Shown here: piece after piece, positions 18,975-29,400 of the stretch
Position numbering within the stretch: the stretch's first letter is position 1
Layout: each line of letters begins with the position of its first letter
Assembly: GCA_016285075.1 (NCBI GenBank)
Contig: JAEEQB010000005.1
Location: 1-64,000 of the forward strand
Length of the DNA: 64,000 nucleotides
Direction of reading: 5' to 3'
Source of the DNA: Prevotella sp.
GTDB lineage: Bacteria; Bacteroidota; Bacteroidia; Bacteroidales; Bacteroidaceae
The notes under the pieces: model-generated
Databases searched by the model: none
What the model saw: only the letters and a program-made list of their open reading frames with translations
Told to the model about the DNA's origin: nothing
Program-made: the position numbers and the translations under genes

Positions 18975-19583
18975 CTAATATTCGAAGTCAAAGGAGAGCT
19001 GTCCGTCCCCCAAAAGATTGTAGCTTTTACGATGGAATGGGGTAATTCCGAACTCCTTGATGGCCTGACGATGTTTTTTCGTGGGATAGCCTTTGTTGCG
19101 TTGCCAGTCATACTGAGGGTACTGCACGGCTAACTCGTTCATGTAGTCGTCGCGATAGGTCTTTGCCAGGATGGAGGCTGCTGCAATAGCCATATACTTA
19201 CCGTCGCCCTTGACAATAGTGGTATAAGGTACTTTCTGATAGGGCTTGAATCGGTTGCCGTCGACGATGATGGCTTCAGGGCGGACGGAGAGCTTGTCGA
19301 GGGCACGGTGCATAGCCAGGATGGAGGCGTTAAGGATGTTGATCTTGTCGATTTCCTCGGCAGTAACGATACCTACTGCCCAGCTGACGGCATCGCGTTC
19401 TATCTGCTGGCGCAGTTCGTAGCGTCGATGTTCCGTGAGCTGTTTTGAATCGTTGAGCAGCGGGTTCTCGTATCCATCAGGCAGGATGACTGCAGCAGCA
19501 TAGACGCTGCCAGCCAGGCAACCTCGTCCTGCCTCGTCGCAACCGGCCTCGACCATTCCTGTGTAATAATGACTTGCCAACAT
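18975..19583 (-). CDS. rnhB: Ribonuclease HII
   Basis: EAGCDEAGRGCLAGSVYAAAVILP, NDSKQLTEHRR, GDGKYMAIAAASILAKTYRD. Confidence 0.95.
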   Translation of the reverse strand: MLASHYYTGMVEAGCDEAGRGCLAGSVYAAAVILPDGYENPLLNDSKQLTEHRRYELRQQIERDAVSWAVGIVTAEEIDKINILNASILAMHRALDKLSVRPEAIIVDGNRFKPYQKVPYTTIVKGDGKYMAIAAASILAKTYRDDYMNELAVQYPQYDWQRNKGYPTKKHRQAIKEFGITPFHRKSYNLLGDGQLSFDFEY

Positions 19584-19595
19584 ATTTCCCTTTTT

Positions 19596-20837
19596 TTAGA
19601 ACATCTTGCTGACACGTTGGATACCGCTAACCAGCGTGTCAATTTCTTCCTTTGTATTGTAGAGGGCAAACGAGGCACGTACTGTTCCTTGAATGCCCAG
19701 ACGGTCCATCAAAGGCTGAGCACAATGGTGACCTGTCCGTACGGCTATTCCCAGACGATCGAGCAAGGTACCAAGATCCAGGTGGTGGATGTTGCCGACA
19801 TTGAACGACACTACCGCATCTTTCGGCGTGAGGTTGGGGGCAGAGAATGACGAGAGCTGTGGCCCGTAGATTCTCAGGCCGTCAATGGTCTGTAGCTGCT
19901 CCATGCAGTAGCGTGTCAATTCCTGCTCATGAGCCTTGACTGTATCAAGGCCTATGGAACAAAGGTAATTGATGGCAGTGGCCAGCCCGTGGGTGGCAAT
20001 ATAGTCGGGGGTTCCTGCCTCGAACTTAAAGGGCAGGCGTTCGAAGGTGGTCTTCTCCCACGTCACGCGGTCTATCATCTCACCGCCTCCCTGATAGGGT
20101 GGTAGTTTCTCCAGCCACTCCTCCTTGCCATAGAGCACGCCTATGCCCGTCGGACCGTACATCTTATGGCCGCTGAACGCCAGGAAGTCGCAGTCCATCT
20201 GCTGTACGTCAAGCTGCATGTGAGGAGCACTCTGTGCCGCATCCACCAAAACAGGTATGCCGTGTCTGTGTGCTGCCTGGATGATCTGTTCCACGGGATT
20301 GACGGTTCCTAGGACATTGCTCACATGAGCCACGCTGACGAGCCGTGTATTCTCTGTCAGACATGTCTCGATTTCGTCAAGGCAAAGCGTCCCCTCGTCG
20401 GTGATGGGCAGGTGTCTCACCACAATTCCCTTACGTTGTGCCTGCAGCTGCCAACTGACGATGTTGGAATGATGCTCCATGTCAGTGACCAGCACCTCGT
20501 CGCCAGTCTTCATCTGTGACTCGCAGAATGAGTAAGCCACCAAGTTGATGGCTTCCGTAGTTCCTCTGGTAAAGACAATCTCCTCCGTTTTCCGTGCGTT
20601 GATGAACTGCCGCACAGTCTCGCGTGCTGCTTCATGCAGATCAGTGGCCTGCTGCGACAGGTAATGGACACCGCGGTGGACATTGGCATTGACGTTGAGG
20701 TATTCATCTCGCATGGCATCGAGCACGCAGAGTGGCTTCTGCGTGGTGGCAGCATTGTCAAGATAGACCAAGGGGCGGTTGTAGACCGTCCGTGAGAGAA
20801 TGGGGAAGTCCTCCCTTACCTTATTTATATTATACAT
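19596..20837 (-). CDS. sufS: Cysteine desulfurase, SufS type
   Basis: VYLDNAATTQKP, FTRGTTEAINLVAYS, FSGHKMYGPTGIGVLYG, VRTGHHCAQPLM. Confidence 0.95.
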   Translation of the reverse strand: MYNINKVREDFPILSRTVYNRPLVYLDNAATTQKPLCVLDAMRDEYLNVNANVHRGVHYLSQQATDLHEAARETVRQFINARKTEEIVFTRGTTEAINLVAYSFCESQMKTGDEVLVTDMEHHSNIVSWQLQAQRKGIVVRHLPITDEGTLCLDEIETCLTENTRLVSVAHVSNVLGTVNPVEQIIQAAHRHGIPVLVDAAQSAPHMQLDVQQMDCDFLAFSGHKMYGPTGIGVLYGKEEWLEKLPPYQGGGEMIDRVTWEKTTFERLPFKFEAGTPDYIATHGLATAINYLCSIGLDTVKAHEQELTRYCMEQLQTIDGLRIYGPQLSSFSAPNLTPKDAVVSFNVGNIHHLDLGTLLDRLGIAVRTGHHCAQPLMDRLGIQGTVRASFALYNTKEEIDTLVSGIQRVSKMF

Positions 20838-20840
20838 CGT

Positions 20841-22082
20841 TTACTTGTATATCAATGTTATTATCTTGCCGGGTACGAACAGTTGCCGGGCAACCTGTTG
20901 AATTTGTTCAGCCGTAATGTCATCAATACGTGCCATAAGCTGGTCAAGGTTACGTTCCCATCCATAATGAAGGAAGCTCTTGCTGAAGTCCAGTGCAAAT
21001 TGTTCGCGGTTGTCGCAGGCGATGGCCAGCTGTCCCTTCAGCTGCATCTTGGCTTTCCTCAGCTGGCTGGCTGTCAGCGCTTCCTGCATCACGATGTCCA
21101 GTTCCTGCCTCACCAGTTCACGGCAGCGTTCTATGTCTTCCGCATCGCAACCGAAGTATACACTCCAGAATCCCGTGTCGGAATAGGTTGTCATATTGCT
21201 TTCCACGGTATACACCAACCCGTACTTCTCCCTCAGCAGCAGGTTCAGCCGGGCGTTCATACCCGGTCCTCCTAAGATATTATTCAGCAGATAGAGAGGC
21301 ATCCGTCGCTCATCATGGTATCCGAAGGTTCGTGTGCCTAACAGAACATGAGCCTGATGCGTGTTGCGATGGCGGGTAATGGTGGAGGGAGAGGAAGTGG
21401 AGAGCGGACTGCCACTGGGTTCTGGCATGTCTTTTCTAGGTCCGTCCATTCTATCCAATCCATTCAAGTTGTCCAGGACTTCCTCAAAAGCCACACTGCC
21501 GTAGACAAAAAAGATGGCATTGTCGCGCCGGTAGCCGCGGTGTGTGAAGCGCAAGGCATCGGCAGTAGTATATGTTCTCAGCTGGTCGGCTTCACCCAGG
21601 ATGTTGTGTCCTAAAGGATGATCTTTGAACAGGATATTCTCAAACTCATCATAGATCAGTTCGGCAGGCGAATCATTGTAGCTCTCTATCTCATCGCAGA
21701 TGACCTCTATCTCCTTGTCTATCTCTTCCTGTGGGTATTGGCTGTGGAACACGATATCGGTCAGCAGGTCTGCTGCCTCCATGAAGTGGTCTTTCAGTAC
21801 AGCTGCATAGAACGTAGTGCTTTCCTTGTTGGTATAGGCATTCAGTTCACCACCCAGTTCCTCCAAGGTATTGATTACTTGCAAGGCTGTCCTCCGTTCT
21901 GTGCCTTTGAAGGTGACATGTTCGCAGAAGTGTGCCAGACCTTCCTCACCCGGCAGTTCATGACGTGTGCCAGCCGCTATCTGGTAGCCGCAGTAGACCA
22001 CGGGCGACACCGATGGCAGGTGAATCACCCGCAGACCGGAGGGGAGTGTAGCTGTGTTGTACTTCATTTCCCAGTCCTTCAT
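20841..22082 (-). CDS. M16 family (insulinase-like) peptidase
   Basis: HFCEHVTFKGTERR (HxxEH) and downstream E; likely start MKDWEMKYNTATLPSG overlaps the upstream stop as TAATG. Confidence 0.9.
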   Translation of the reverse strand: MKDWEMKYNTATLPSGLRVIHLPSVSPVVYCGYQIAAGTRHELPGEEGLAHFCEHVTFKGTERRTALQVINTLEELGGELNAYTNKESTTFYAAVLKDHFMEAADLLTDIVFHSQYPQEEIDKEIEVICDEIESYNDSPAELIYDEFENILFKDHPLGHNILGEADQLRTYTTADALRFTHRGYRRDNAIFFVYGSVAFEEVLDNLNGLDRMDGPRKDMPEPSGSPLSTSSPSTITRHRNTHQAHVLLGTRTFGYHDERRMPLYLLNNILGGPGMNARLNLLLREKYGLVYTVESNMTTYSDTGFWSVYFGCDAEDIERCRELVRQELDIVMQEALTASQLRKAKMQLKGQLAIACDNREQFALDFSKSFLHYGWERNLDQLMARIDDITAEQIQQVARQLFVPGKIITLIYK

Positions 22083-22918
22083 TAGAAACTCTGCAGCCAT
22101 GCCTTCAGGTTGAACACCATCTCGTAGTGGTGGTCGAACGATTCGCGATAGCCCCATCCGTGACCTCCGGTAGGATAGACATAGAGTGAGGCTGGCACAT
22201 CGTGGCGCAGACATTCTGTATAGAAGCTCACGCCGTTGGTTGGCATCACCAGGTCATCATCATCGCTCAGTGCCACAAAGGCACGTGGAGTGACACGTGT
22301 CACCTGCAGGTCGCTGCTGTACTGCTGCTCCAACCGTTTCATCTGTTTCTTCGAATGTTCGGTACCGAGGAAGTTGTCGTGCGACCCGCGGTGCGTATGG
22401 TCAGGCATCATCGTGATGACAGGGTACATTAGTATCTGGAAGTTGGGAGCATCTTCGCCAGTGGTCAGGGTGGCAACAATAGATGCCAGATGGCCACCTG
22501 CCGAAAAGCCCATGATGCCTACCTGGTTCGGGTCAATGTTCCAGTTCGCAGCATTGCGACGCACCATGTGAAGCGCCTCCTTGGCGTCGCTCATAGGGAT
22601 AGTAGGGTTACCATGAGGCATTCTGTACTTCAATACTATCACGGCAATACCCTGGCTGTTGAAGAAGGGTGCCCAGTCGTGGCCTTCGTGGTCAATGGCC
22701 AAGAACCCATAGCCTCCACCAGGGCAGATGACCACGGCACGTCCCGTAGCCTTCTTCTTGTTGGGCAGATAGATTGTCACTTTGGCCGTGTCCGTAGCCA
22801 CGCCATTGGTATTGGGTGCTCCGTTGGCCCAGAGGTTATACGTTGCGCCTTTCTGTGCGCTGGCTGTCAGCGCGGTGGCAGTTATCACCATCAGCATCAA
22901 TATCTTGATTATCTTCAT
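22082..22918 (-). CDS. Alpha/beta hydrolase (BD-FAE/dienelactone-hydrolase-like)
   Basis: VVICPGGGYGFLAIDHEGHDWAPFF, MGFSAGGHLAS (GxSxG), GGHGWGYR. Confidence 0.85.
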   Translation of the reverse strand: MKIIKILMLMVITATALTASAQKGATYNLWANGAPNTNGVATDTAKVTIYLPNKKKATGRAVVICPGGGYGFLAIDHEGHDWAPFFNSQGIAVIVLKYRMPHGNPTIPMSDAKEALHMVRRNAANWNIDPNQVGIMGFSAGGHLASIVATLTTGEDAPNFQILMYPVITMMPDHTHRGSHDNFLGTEHSKKQMKRLEQQYSSDLQVTRVTPRAFVALSDDDDLVMPTNGVSFYTECLRHDVPASLYVYPTGGHGWGYRESFDHHYEMVFNLKAWLQSF

Positions 22919-22997
22919 ATCTTTGTTGTCGTTTATCGTAATCTGCGTGCAAAGATAGTGCATTTTTTTGAAAACGCCAAAAGGCTATAAAGAAAAC

Positions 22998-23026
22998 TGT
23001 CCCGAGCCTATATGACTCGGGACAGA
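22998..23026 (-). terminator. Stem-loop terminator
   Basis: CTGTCCCGAG-cctatatga-CTCGGGACAG followed (minus strand) by ttttcttt. Confidence 0.8.
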
Positions 23027-23050
23027 ATCTATGAATAATCAGGGGAACGG

Positions 23051-24526
23051 TTACTTAGCCTTGAAGTGCCAGTAAGTAGCTTCAGCCCAGTTGCCCAGGC
23101 CACCGAAGTCGCCACCGTCAGGATAGACAAGGCACATCTTGCTGTTGGTCAGGTAAACTACCTCGAACTTGGTAGGCATCTTACCGCCAGAGTTGATTTC
23201 GAACGGCCACAGTATGGTGCCTTCTGTCGTATTCAGGTCAGCCACCTTCCAAGCATTACCCTCAACGACATCGAACGAATAAGTTCCTTTCTTGATCACA
23301 CTGCCGTCGTTTCCATGACGAGTGATGTTGCCCTCAGCATCGAGTGTGAAGTAAGCATTCGGACCCTCGTCGCCATTCAGTGCACCGGTGTTGCTGTGGT
23401 TGGTCTGACCGGCAAATTCCTCCTCGGCCACAACACCCCACCACTGGCCTTCGTGTGTCATACCGACCTTTGCACCGTCACCGCCGCAGTAACCCATATT
23501 ACCCCATACGGTGTTGGTTCCATCGTAATCCCATGTCCAGTCCTTGGCAGCAGTCTTGCCATAGCCAACGGCCATACCTTCGATGTCTGTAGAACTCTTG
23601 AAATGCCAGAACGAAGCTTCGCCCCAACCGCCTTGTGAACCACCATCAGGATAAACGAGACACATCTTGTCGGCAGTCAGGTACACAATCTCGTAGGCAC
23701 CGGGAACGTTACCGCCAGAGTTGATTTCGTACGGCCACAGGATGGCCTTGGTCTTCAAGACGCCGAGTTTCCAGTTCTCGCTATCGTAAGCACCGGTATA
23801 GCCTTCCACAGAGTAGGCATCCTTGCGGATTTCGTTACCATCCTTGTCATAGACTGTGGAGTTGCCGTCCTCGTCCATCACGAAGTAAGCATTGATGCTC
23901 TCATCGCCGTGAGCCGAATTGTCGGGCGTATGTCCCAGCTGATTCATAAACTCGCTCAGTTCGCCATTTTCGTCAAGGCCTACGCCCCACCACTTACCAT
24001 TGGCTTCGAGAGCAACGGACTCGCCGGTGCCGGGCTTGTAACCCATGTTACCCCAAACCTCTCCGAGGCTGGTATCCCACGTCCAGGTCTTCTTGCCATA
24101 AGCATCGGAAGCCAGGAGACGGATTTCGGGGTCAAGATCCTGTTTCACGAAAACATTATAGGTCTTAGTGACCTTTGTCTCGGAACCGTCAGTATTGACG
24201 ACACGTGCATAGAACGTCTGGTTGGGATCGCTACCACGTTTGGGCGCGATAACAAAGTCGCCGCTGCAGCCGTGAGCCAGCACATTCTCTTCACCACTGG
24301 ATGCGATGTTGTAGAATGACACTTCGGTAGCAGGGCTGGTGGTATAGTGGAAGTAGTTTCCATCGGCAGCGGGATTGCCGTTTGCATCGGTCTGGGTAAT
24401 TGTCAGACATCCGTTCAGTGCCGACTCCGAGACCATGTTCAGTTCCAAGTCTTTCGATTCCTTCTCGGGATCGCACGCTGTTAGGACGGCCAGACCCATT
24501 GCGAATAATAATATTGTTTTTTTCAT
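23051..24526 (-). CDS. Putative surface glycan-binding lipoprotein with two tandem copies of a domain
   Basis: Lipobox LTACDPEK; internal repeats WTWDTSLGEVWGNMGYKPG..WWGV and WTWDYDGTNTVWGNMGYCGG..WWGV, each ending MCLVYPDGG..WHFK; downstream of susD. Confidence 0.65.
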   Translation of the reverse strand: MKKTILLFAMGLAVLTACDPEKESKDLELNMVSESALNGCLTITQTDANGNPAADGNYFHYTTSPATEVSFYNIASSGEENVLAHGCSGDFVIAPKRGSDPNQTFYARVVNTDGSETKVTKTYNVFVKQDLDPEIRLLASDAYGKKTWTWDTSLGEVWGNMGYKPGTGESVALEANGKWWGVGLDENGELSEFMNQLGHTPDNSAHGDESINAYFVMDEDGNSTVYDKDGNEIRKDAYSVEGYTGAYDSENWKLGVLKTKAILWPYEINSGGNVPGAYEIVYLTADKMCLVYPDGGSQGGWGEASFWHFKSSTDIEGMAVGYGKTAAKDWTWDYDGTNTVWGNMGYCGGDGAKVGMTHEGQWWGVVAEEEFAGQTNHSNTGALNGDEGPNAYFTLDAEGNITRHGNDGSVIKKGTYSFDVVEGNAWKVADLNTTEGTILWPFEINSGGKMPTKFEVVYLTNSKMCLVYPDGGDFGGLGNWAEATYWHFKAK

Positions 24527-24555
24527 ATTGCTATTCTCTGTTTAAGTTTGGTAAA

Positions 24556-26397
24556 TTAATAGACGGGAGTACCCGTGATGTTGGCATCGGCTACGCTACT
24601 GCCCCAACCGGGGTTCTGCTTCAGGATGCTCTCGTCACCTACGTTGTTAATCTGTGAGGGAGGAATCTGCAGGAATCCGTCGGTCTCAGCATAGCGTTTT
24701 GCCCAGCTGCTGGTGGCATGCTTCATGACAGTCCAGCGCTGAGTGTAGTTCACGCGGCTGCCGTTCTGGCGCTCCAAGGCCTTGGCAGCCTCGCAGCCCT
24801 CGCCACCGTTGATGCCCGACCAGCGACGCAGGTCGTTGAAGCGGATACCCTCGGCAGCCAGCTCCCAGCGCCGCTCGTCCTTGATGTTCTGCCAGCTGTA
24901 AGTGGTGGGCGACAGTCCTGCACGTGCGCGAACCTTATTCATTTGAGTAGCATCACCTGTCAGCTCACTCTGCATCAGCATGACGTCGGCCAGGCGCAGC
25001 AGCATGATGTCGGCGAAATGGTCGCCCTGGAACGAGTTACCGTTGTTGTTGGCATCTGCTGTGTTCTTGGTGCGGTACACACCCCACCAGGTGTAGACGG
25101 CGCTATGGTCGCCCCAGTTGGTCTCCGAGCAGGTGACGGGCATCCATTTCTTGTTGTAGTAGCCGGCATCCTCCGAGCAAGAGGTGGTGAACACGAACTT
25201 CTCGCAGTCGTTCACTGCATCGAGGATAGTAGCCTTCTTTCGGGGGTCGGCATCGCTCCAGTCATCCCAGAGGTTAGCATTGATAGTACCCTGGCCCCAG
25301 CCCTGTCCGAAGGGGAAGGTGTTCTGATCGCCATTGGCAGTACCGGCACCGTCATCATCACAGCGCAGACCCAGATAAAGTGAAGCCTGATTGACAAAGC
25401 CCATACCGATGGTACCGTTCCAAGAACCGCAGTTCATGAATTGTACCTGGAACATCTCTTCCTCATTGCCGTTGCCAGCCCAGAACTTGCCATTGTCAGC
25501 CAGATCTTTCACAAAGTCATAGTCGGGAGCTGTATACTCGTTGGTGTACTGCCACAGCAGACGATAGTCTTCCACCAGTTTGTAGCCACCGTTGTTGATA
25601 GCATCGTTCAGGTAGTCAATAACCTTCTGCTTGGAGAGGGGACCGCTGACACCTTCCTGCTCAGGCAATTCCACATCGGCAAGATTGGCAGTAGCCAGCT
25701 CGCCAGCCTTCTTGTAGAAGCCCTGATAGAACATATAGGCACGTGCCAAATAACCCTCGGCAGCACCCTTGGTGGCGTGTCCGTCGCCACGGGTAGTATA
25801 ACCATGACTCATCAGCTCAGAAGCGCTGACGAAGTCGGCCAGGATGTGCGGATAAATCACACTCTCAGCATCTTGCTGGGGGCAGGGATCGGGAGCGGCG
25901 GGAGCCCAGTAGGCGGGGATGTTGCCCCAGAACTGTGAGCCCCAGAGATAGAACAGGCCACGCATGAAGTAAGCCTCGCCCAGCAACTGGTTACGGGTTT
26001 TCTCCTGACCTGTCCAGTCGAAGGCGTCTACAGCAAAGATGATAGCGTTGGCACGGGCAATACCCACGTAGGTGCTATGCCAGGCCTTGTCGAAGAGTCC
26101 ATCCTTGTTGGTGGTGAGGTGGCCGATGGCGTGAGCCTCGACGTCACCAGTACCGCCGGCACCGTTGGCATCGTCAGACATGATATAGTTCACGAGCCAG
26201 GGTGACTGCAAGGGGTCGTTGTTGAATTGGTTCATCACACCGTAGAGAGCAGCCAACTCCTTGTTCAGGTCATCGGCAGAAGCCGGGTAGTTGTTGGTAG
26301 TAGCCTCGGTGTAGTTTGAGGAATCGAGGAAGTCCTCACACGACGTGAGTCCGAAGGTGAAGGCGGCCGCGATTGCCATTAAATATATCTTTTTCAT
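24556..26397 (-). CDS. RagB/SusD family nutrient-uptake outer membrane lipoprotein
   Basis: TSCEDFLDSSNYTEATTNNYPASADDLN; LGEAYFMRGLFYLWG; ERRWELAAEGIRFNDLRRW. Confidence 0.95.
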   Translation of the reverse strand: MKKIYLMAIAAAFTFGLTSCEDFLDSSNYTEATTNNYPASADDLNKELAALYGVMNQFNNDPLQSPWLVNYIMSDDANGAGGTGDVEAHAIGHLTTNKDGLFDKAWHSTYVGIARANAIIFAVDAFDWTGQEKTRNQLLGEAYFMRGLFYLWGSQFWGNIPAYWAPAAPDPCPQQDAESVIYPHILADFVSASELMSHGYTTRGDGHATKGAAEGYLARAYMFYQGFYKKAGELATANLADVELPEQEGVSGPLSKQKVIDYLNDAINNGGYKLVEDYRLLWQYTNEYTAPDYDFVKDLADNGKFWAGNGNEEEMFQVQFMNCGSWNGTIGMGFVNQASLYLGLRCDDDGAGTANGDQNTFPFGQGWGQGTINANLWDDWSDADPRKKATILDAVNDCEKFVFTTSCSEDAGYYNKKWMPVTCSETNWGDHSAVYTWWGVYRTKNTADANNNGNSFQGDHFADIMLLRLADVMLMQSELTGDATQMNKVRARAGLSPTTYSWQNIKDERRWELAAEGIRFNDLRRWSGINGGEGCEAAKALERQNGSRVNYTQRWTVMKHATSSWAKRYAETDGFLQIPPSQINNVGDESILKQNPGWGSSVADANITGTPVY

Positions 26398-26439
26398 ATT
26401 CTAATATATCTGAGTTTTTAAGTTCATTAGTTCACGAGT

Positions 26440-29400
26440 TTACTTCACCTCAGAGATGATGACCGAGCGAGAGAGTTGCTCATCGTTGAAATACATATAG
26501 TCAACGCCACCCTTAGAGTCCTTAACCAGCTGAGAGGCAGGAACGCCGTATTTGTTGACGAGGATGTCGTAAACGTTCTGTGCACGGCCCTGAGCCAGCA
26601 CGGTGTTGCCCTCGGGCGTACCGGTCTGCTTGTCGGCGTAGCCAATGACGTTGTACTTCTTGTTCGGAGTGGCCTTAATCATCTGTGCCACGGTTTCGAG
26701 GTTCACCAGTTCGCGGTTCACCACGTCAGTGGTGTTCACTACGAAGTTCACTAAGTAGGGGAATGTGATAGTCTTGTCGATGGTCTTCACCACCTCCTTG
26801 GCTGGCTGGTTGCGCAGCTTGTCGTTCTCTGCCTGCAGGGCAGCAATCTGAGCATTCAGACGGTCGAGCTCGCTGTTGTCAACAGCAGCGGGGATGACAG
26901 GAGCCTTGGTGGGGGCAGCCTTCTCGTCCTTGCCCTTGAAAGTGATGCTGGCACCTACGAGGAACGTGCGGGCTGAGGGATACAGACCTACATCGATACC
27001 ACGGATAAAGTTCTGGTTGTTAGCACTCTTACCACCATCGGACGTACACTCAGGATCCACACCTGTGTAACCAGTGAAGGTATAGAGGTTCTGGGCCTGC
27101 ACATAGAGACGCAGTTTAGAGAAGTAATCGTTTTTCCACAGACGTGCGAAGTCGTAGCCCAGAGTAACGTTCTGGATGCGGAAGTAGTCGGCATCCTGCA
27201 TGTAGAGGTCGCTTACCCACTGATTGGCCTCACCACCTACGAGCAGGCGGGGACGCTCATTGTTGGTGCCCTCACCGTGCCAGCGGTCGAAGGCATCCAC
27301 TGTGTAGCTGTCGAACGGTGTAGCGAGCAGAGCTGTGCGGTAGCACTGCATGATCTGCTGGCCGAAAGCTCCGTAACCAGTCACACCAAAGTCAAGCCCC
27401 TTCCACTCGAAGCCCAGGTTCACACCAAGGGTCATGTCGGGATGAGGGTTACCTATTTCGTGGCGGTCGCTGGCGTAGTCAATCTTGCCATCTCCGTTGA
27501 AGTCATCCCAGATGGGATCGCCAGGAGCGGCTTTATCGAGCACGGCCTTGCCAGCCTTGCGGGCAGCATCGATCTCACCCAGGCTCTGCCAGATACCATT
27601 GTGGCTCATACCCGAGAAATAGCCAATGGGATGTCCCTTTTCCACCACACTTACGTAGCTGGAGTTCTGGAACAGGGTGCTGGCATAAGTATCGTCTGCA
27701 CCAATGCGGCCTACGCCGTCAGGACCGGCGGCAACAGCCAGACGCGTTACCTCGTTCTTGTTCGTAGCGAAGTTCACACCCACGTTGTAGTTAAAGTCAC
27801 TTCCAATCTGGTCACGCCATGTCAGACCCACCTCAAAACCGGTATTCTCAATGTCACCACCGTTGATGTAGGCAGGATCCTCATAACCTAGTACCTCGTT
27901 CATAGGAGCCTGTACCAGCCAGTCCTTTGTAGTCTTCTTGTACCAGTCGAAGGCCAGGCCGAGTTTGCCGCCGATGAAGCGGGCATCGATACCGAGGTCG
28001 AGCTGCTCAGAGGTCTCCCAAGTGATGTCTTCATTGGGCACGTTACGGGCATAAGCACCTGTCTGGTAGATATTCGAACTGACCGTATTGATCATGTCAG
28101 AAGAGAACTTGTAGCCATAGTCGGGATAGCCTGTGGGCGAGAAACCCATGTTCGACAGATAGTAGTAATTACCAATCTGGCAGTTACCGTTCTGACCCCA
28201 GCTGGCGCGGAGCTTCAGGAAGTCAAGCCAAGAGCTGGTGCCCTGCATGAACTTCTCGTTGGTGATGACCCAACCGGCCGATACAGAGGGGAAGTAACCC
28301 CAGCGCTTGCCGCGTGCGAAGTTCGAACTGCCGTCAGCACGGATGATAGCGGTCAGCATGTATTTCTCGTCGTAGTTCCAGTTGGCACGTCCGAAGAACG
28401 AGGCGATGCTACCCTGCATGGGGTTGTCATAGCCAGAGTGGCCGGTCATGTACTGCTGCTCGTAGTTTGAGGGGATATTATAGTTCCAGCCATTGTAAAT
28501 CAGTGAGTTGAGGTTCTCCTCACCCACCTTGAAGTTGTTGCTCAGACCCATGCTCCACTGTGAACGTTCGAAACTCTGGCCTACCAACACGTCAATGTTG
28601 TGCTTACCAATCTGCGGCAGTGCATAGCTCAGGGTGTTCTCCATGGAGAAGCTCGAGCCCTCGTTGGCACTCATGTTCATGCTGTAGTTGGTATTCTGAT
28701 AAGTATAGTTCTTACTGAAGGGCAGGGTGACATCACGGTGGTTGTCGCCGCTATAACCCGTATTGAACTGTCCGCGGTACTTCAAGTTCTTGATAGGCTC
28801 GATGATCCAGTAGATGGTAGCACCCACGCCGTAGTCGCGGTTCTTGTTGATGGCAGCATAGTCACCGTTCATAAAGGCCACTAACGGCTGCTTGTAGATA
28901 TTGGTACTGTAGCCTGCGCCGTTCTCCTTAAAGTTGGTCAGGGTACCGTCAGCATTGTGAGCTTCCACCAGCGGACTGGCGTTGTAGGCATCCTGCATGA
29001 TGTTCCAGTAACCATTACCCTCTGCCAGGTCGTGTGAACGGTGATACCAATAGCTCACGTTCTCACCGATGGTCACGATGTCGTGGGTCTTACCGCGCCA
29101 GATGACATGCTCAGAGTTGATGCGGCCGCCATAGCGACGGAAGTCAGAGGCGTTGCTGCCACCCATGATACCTTCATTGAAGCTGTAGTTCAAGCTCATG
29201 CTGAACTTCGAACGGTCAGTACCGCCTGACAGTGTCACTGCGTGGCTGTACTGCAGGGCGTTCTTGTTCTCGTACTCCTTGAACCAGTCAGTGCCTTCCC
29301 AACCGCCGTTTACTTTGTCGATAATGCTCTGTGGCACGTTCTTCGACCAGTCAATGGCTGTACCATAAGTGTTGAACCATGTCTCGTTGATCAGCTGCAT

